13,363 nt of DNA, taken from positions 1 through 13,363 of the forward strand of contig CAYGKP010000054.1 of NCBI GenBank assembly GCA_964350605.1, written 5' to 3'. The position numbers were made by a program, and so were the translations under genes. Positions 12,900 to 13,363 of the stretch are shown piece after piece. The notes under the pieces were generated by a model. The model saw only the letters and a list, made by a program, of their open reading frames with translations, was not told where the DNA came from and did not search any database. This DNA is from CAYGKP01 sp964350605. GTDB lineage: Bacteria > Bacteroidota > Bacteroidia > Cytophagales > JAAEPT01. Within the stretch, counting starts at the first letter, position 1, and each line of letters opens with the position of its first letter.

Positions 12900-13363
12900 A
12901 TGTGGCGTTCCTTGCTGCCCATTGCGCTGGGCCTTGTATTGGTGTTGGCACTTGGTGTGCTCTTTACCAACGTGTTGGCCTATGTGATCATCGCGCTGGT
13001 GATCGCGACGGTGCTCGAACCGCTGGTCAATTTCCTGTGCCGTTGGCGCTTTGGTGGCGTTCGATTGCCGCGAACCATTGCGGTCGTTTTGTCCTTCCTG
13101 GTGCTTTTGAGCGTGGGGGGGCTGATTGTGCTGCTCTTCGTGCCCCTCATTGAGCAGCAATCCGAAGTGCTTGGGGAAGTCAGTGGTGCCGAGGTGTCCT
13201 CCTGGTTTACCCTAACAATCGGGAAGGTTGAAAAATGGGTGCTTGACGCCGGCTTGAGCGACCAGGAGCCCGGGTTCTTGATGAGCAACCTCGACACCTG
13301 GAAGACCGTTTTGCTGGGCAAAATGAAGGTTGGTAACGTGATCGGCCAGGTATTCTCCTGGAC
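12900..13363 (+). CDS. AI-2E family (PerM/TqsA-like) membrane transporter, N-terminal part; runs off the window
   Basis: The frame from the ATG at 12900 stays open to the last base, giving about 154 residues. It begins with a hydrophobic stretch (residues 4-33) ending in the family-typical pattern VIIALVIATVLEPLVNFL, followed by a basic loop (CRWRFGGVRLPR). A second hydrophobic segment (TIAVVLSFLVLLSVGGLIVLLFVPLIEQQ) follows, then a long amphipathic region. This is the layout of AI-2E transporter family proteins: paired N-terminal transmembrane helices and then a long soluble linker. The family covers autoinducer-2 exporters, ion antiporters and many uncharacterised members, so the substrate is open. 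A TTG at 12891 is an alternative start. It follows the DUF3276 gene by 10 bp. Confidence 0.87.
   Translation, partial: MWRSLLPIALGLVLVLALGVLFTNVLAYVIIALVIATVLEPLVNFLCRWRFGGVRLPRTIAVVLSFLVLLSVGGLIVLLFVPLIEQQSEVLGEVSGAEVSSWFTLTIGKVEKWVLDAGLSDQEPGFLMSNLDTWKTVLLGKMKVGNVIGQVFSW

Noticed and set aside
12690..13160. 156-residue minus-strand frame opposite the DUF3276 and transporter genes
   Set aside because: It is rich in His/Gln/Arg, typical of the antisense frame of a real gene, and both opposite genes are well recognised.

Overview
The window looks like a piece of chromosome from a member of the Bacteroidota. By eye it is moderately GC-rich, roughly 55-60 %, which is high for Flavobacteriia. 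The evidence is a very large SprB-repeat surface protein ending in a gliding-motility/type IX secretion (T9SS) C-terminal domain, a DUF3276 PUR protein, the pairing of a dicluster ferredoxin with a LuxC-like acyl-CoA reductase, the general lack of Shine-Dalgarno sequences, and several promoter-like sites matching the Bacteroidota pattern TTG-N18-20-TAnnTTTG. I cannot name the genus.

Layout. 2-445 (+) is the C-terminal end of a RecQ helicase. It converges on pgk (478-1668, -) across a bidirectional terminator that overlaps the recQ stop codon. A ferredoxin gene (1802-2149, -) and a LuxC-like reductase gene (2270-3277, +) diverge from a compact intergenic region holding two overlapping promoter-like sites. 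A strong hairpin separates the reductase from the main accessory feature, a two-gene minus-strand unit. Its first gene (7928-8461) encodes a 177-residue secreted protein with two SprB-like modules. Its second gene (3362-7918) encodes a 1518-residue secreted protein with 13 clear SprB-type repeats and a type B T9SS sorting domain. Divergent from this unit is aconitase (8697-10967, +), then ferritin (11058-11564, +), whose stop codon overlaps that of a convergent DUF58 gene (11561-12475, -). The last unit is a DUF3276 PUR-protein gene (12572-12889, +) followed after 10 bp by the start of an AI-2E-family membrane transporter gene (12900 to the window end, +).

Function. Most of the window is housekeeping: glycolysis (pgk), TCA cycle (aconitase), iron storage, DNA repair and redox. 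The accessory part is the adhesin-like unit, probably displayed on or released from the cell surface by T9SS. It is the most unusual feature: a small two-module SprB-like protein precedes a long array in which every repeat carries a pair of cysteines, and the array shows signs of a four-unit higher-order duplication. I see no tRNA, rRNA, CRISPR array, transposase or integrase, and I do not claim a wholly new defence or enzymatic system here.
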